DNA from: an uncultured Gammaproteobacteria bacterium | GTDB lineage: Bacteria > Pseudomonadota > Gammaproteobacteria > Pseudomonadales > Pseudohongiellaceae | Length of the DNA: 5,849 bases | Direction of reading: 5' to 3' | Assembly: GCA_903926285.1 (NCBI GenBank) | Contig: CAIYIP010000127.1 | Coordinates: forward strand, 1 to 5,849 | Part shown: piece after piece, positions 5,403 to 5,849 of the stretch | Layout: every line of letters starts with the position of its first letter | Numbering within the stretch: the first letter of the stretch is position 1 | Translations under genes and position numbers: made by a program | The notes under the pieces: model-generated | What the model was told of the DNA's origin: nothing | Seen by the model: only the letters and a program-made list of their open reading frames with translations | Databases searched by the model: none

Positions 5403-5849
5403 ATGAAGCTGGTCAACCGCTACCTGGAAAATCTGGTATCAAAGGGTTTGGCCATTCTTTGGGAAAAATACCGGCAACTCCCGGAACAGAAAGTCAGTCT
5501 CGACGAGTTTCAGCAAGAGCTGGATACTCTTATCAAGAATTCGATTGCAAGCACTCTGTCACCCCAGATCCGTGATTTTGGCATTCTGGTTTCTGATCTG
5601 CGCGGGTTTACCCCGATTACCGAAAAATATCCGCCGCTGCTCATTGTGCAGCTGCTCAATAAATATTACACCGTGATGATCAAGGTTATCGACGACCATG
5701 GCGGCGTGGTCGACAAACTGATGGGCGATTCGATTATGGCTCTGTTCGACAGCAAAGATAACGATCAGGCTGCGCTGCAGCTGCTCAATTGCGTGTTAGA
5801 CATGCAACTGGCAATGGATGAGGTCAATGTCTATGCAGATGAACTCGGC
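5403..5849 (+). CDS. Class III adenylate/guanylate cyclase, N-terminal part, cut by the window edge
   Basis: It is predicted to make cAMP (or cGMP) from ATP (or GTP). I translated 149 codons, still open at the right edge. The first ~58 residues are hydrophilic and helical, without a membrane segment or signal peptide, so the visible part is cytoplasmic. The catalytic domain starts near FGILVSDLRGFTPITE (59-74). D65 and D109 (in LMGDSIMALF) are the two metal-binding aspartates, and K105 in VVDKLMGDS sits at the lysine position usually linked to adenine recognition, which favours an adenylate cyclase. The remaining transition-state residues lie outside the window. The start ATG has a short GGA at 5392-5394 as a weak Shine-Dalgarno and lies about 20 bases downstream of a good promoter. 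The gene is divergent from the diguanylate cyclase. Confidence 0.9.
   Translation, partial: MKLVNRYLENLVSKGLAILWEKYRQLPEQKVSLDEFQQELDTLIKNSIASTLSPQIRDFGILVSDLRGFTPITEKYPPLLIVQLLNKYYTVMIKVIDDHGGVVDKLMGDSIMALFDSKDNDQAALQLLNCVLDMQLAMDEVNVYADELG

Overview
This is Pseudomonadota-like DNA of roughly 50% G+C. The protein families (stand-alone RibA, a GT4 glycosyltransferase, an LtaS-like five-helix phosphotransferase, a GGDEF protein with an 'LHPVSYAVWYEYVSG' N-terminus, and a class III nucleotide cyclase) suggest a beta- or gammaproteobacterium. The window does not fix the genus. I see no rRNA, tRNA, insertion sequence, CRISPR array or phage gene. Almost all of the sequence is coding, apart from two divergent intergenic regions.

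Layout. (1) 1-401, minus: the first 133 residues of GTP cyclohydrolase II (ribA), running off the left edge. (2) 402-680: a divergent regulatory region with an FNR/ANR-type box (521-534) and a 13-bp palindrome next to ribA (425-437). (3) 681-1745 and 1742-2557, plus: a GT4 glycosyltransferase and a class I SAM-dependent methyltransferase joined by an ATGA stop/start overlap. (4) 4197-2515, minus: a membrane-anchored phosphotransferase/hydrolase of the alkaline-phosphatase superfamily, LtaS-like. Its last ~13 codons overlap the 3' end of the methyltransferase gene by 43 bp, tail to tail. (5) 5067-4246, minus: a GGDEF diguanylate cyclase 48 bp upstream of the phosphotransferase gene and in the same direction. 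(6) 5068-5402: a divergent intergenic region with a good sigma70-type promoter facing right. (7) 5403-5849, plus: the N-terminal part of a class III adenylate/guanylate cyclase, running off the right edge.

How it may work together. GT4, methyltransferase, RibA and the LtaS-like enzyme look like a small accessory biosynthetic locus. RibA makes a pyrimidine precursor of flavins from GTP. The glycosyltransferase and methyltransferase could decorate a small molecule or glycan. The membrane enzyme acts outside the cytoplasm on a phospho-group. From memory, and not checked here, relatives of this GT/methyltransferase pair in alphaproteobacteria also lie near RibA, pterin-synthase-like and sulfatase-like genes. 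No product is known to me, so this is the best candidate for an undescribed pathway in the window. The right half carries two second-messenger enzymes (c-di-GMP and cAMP/cGMP) transcribed divergently. Whether they control the biosynthetic half is speculation.
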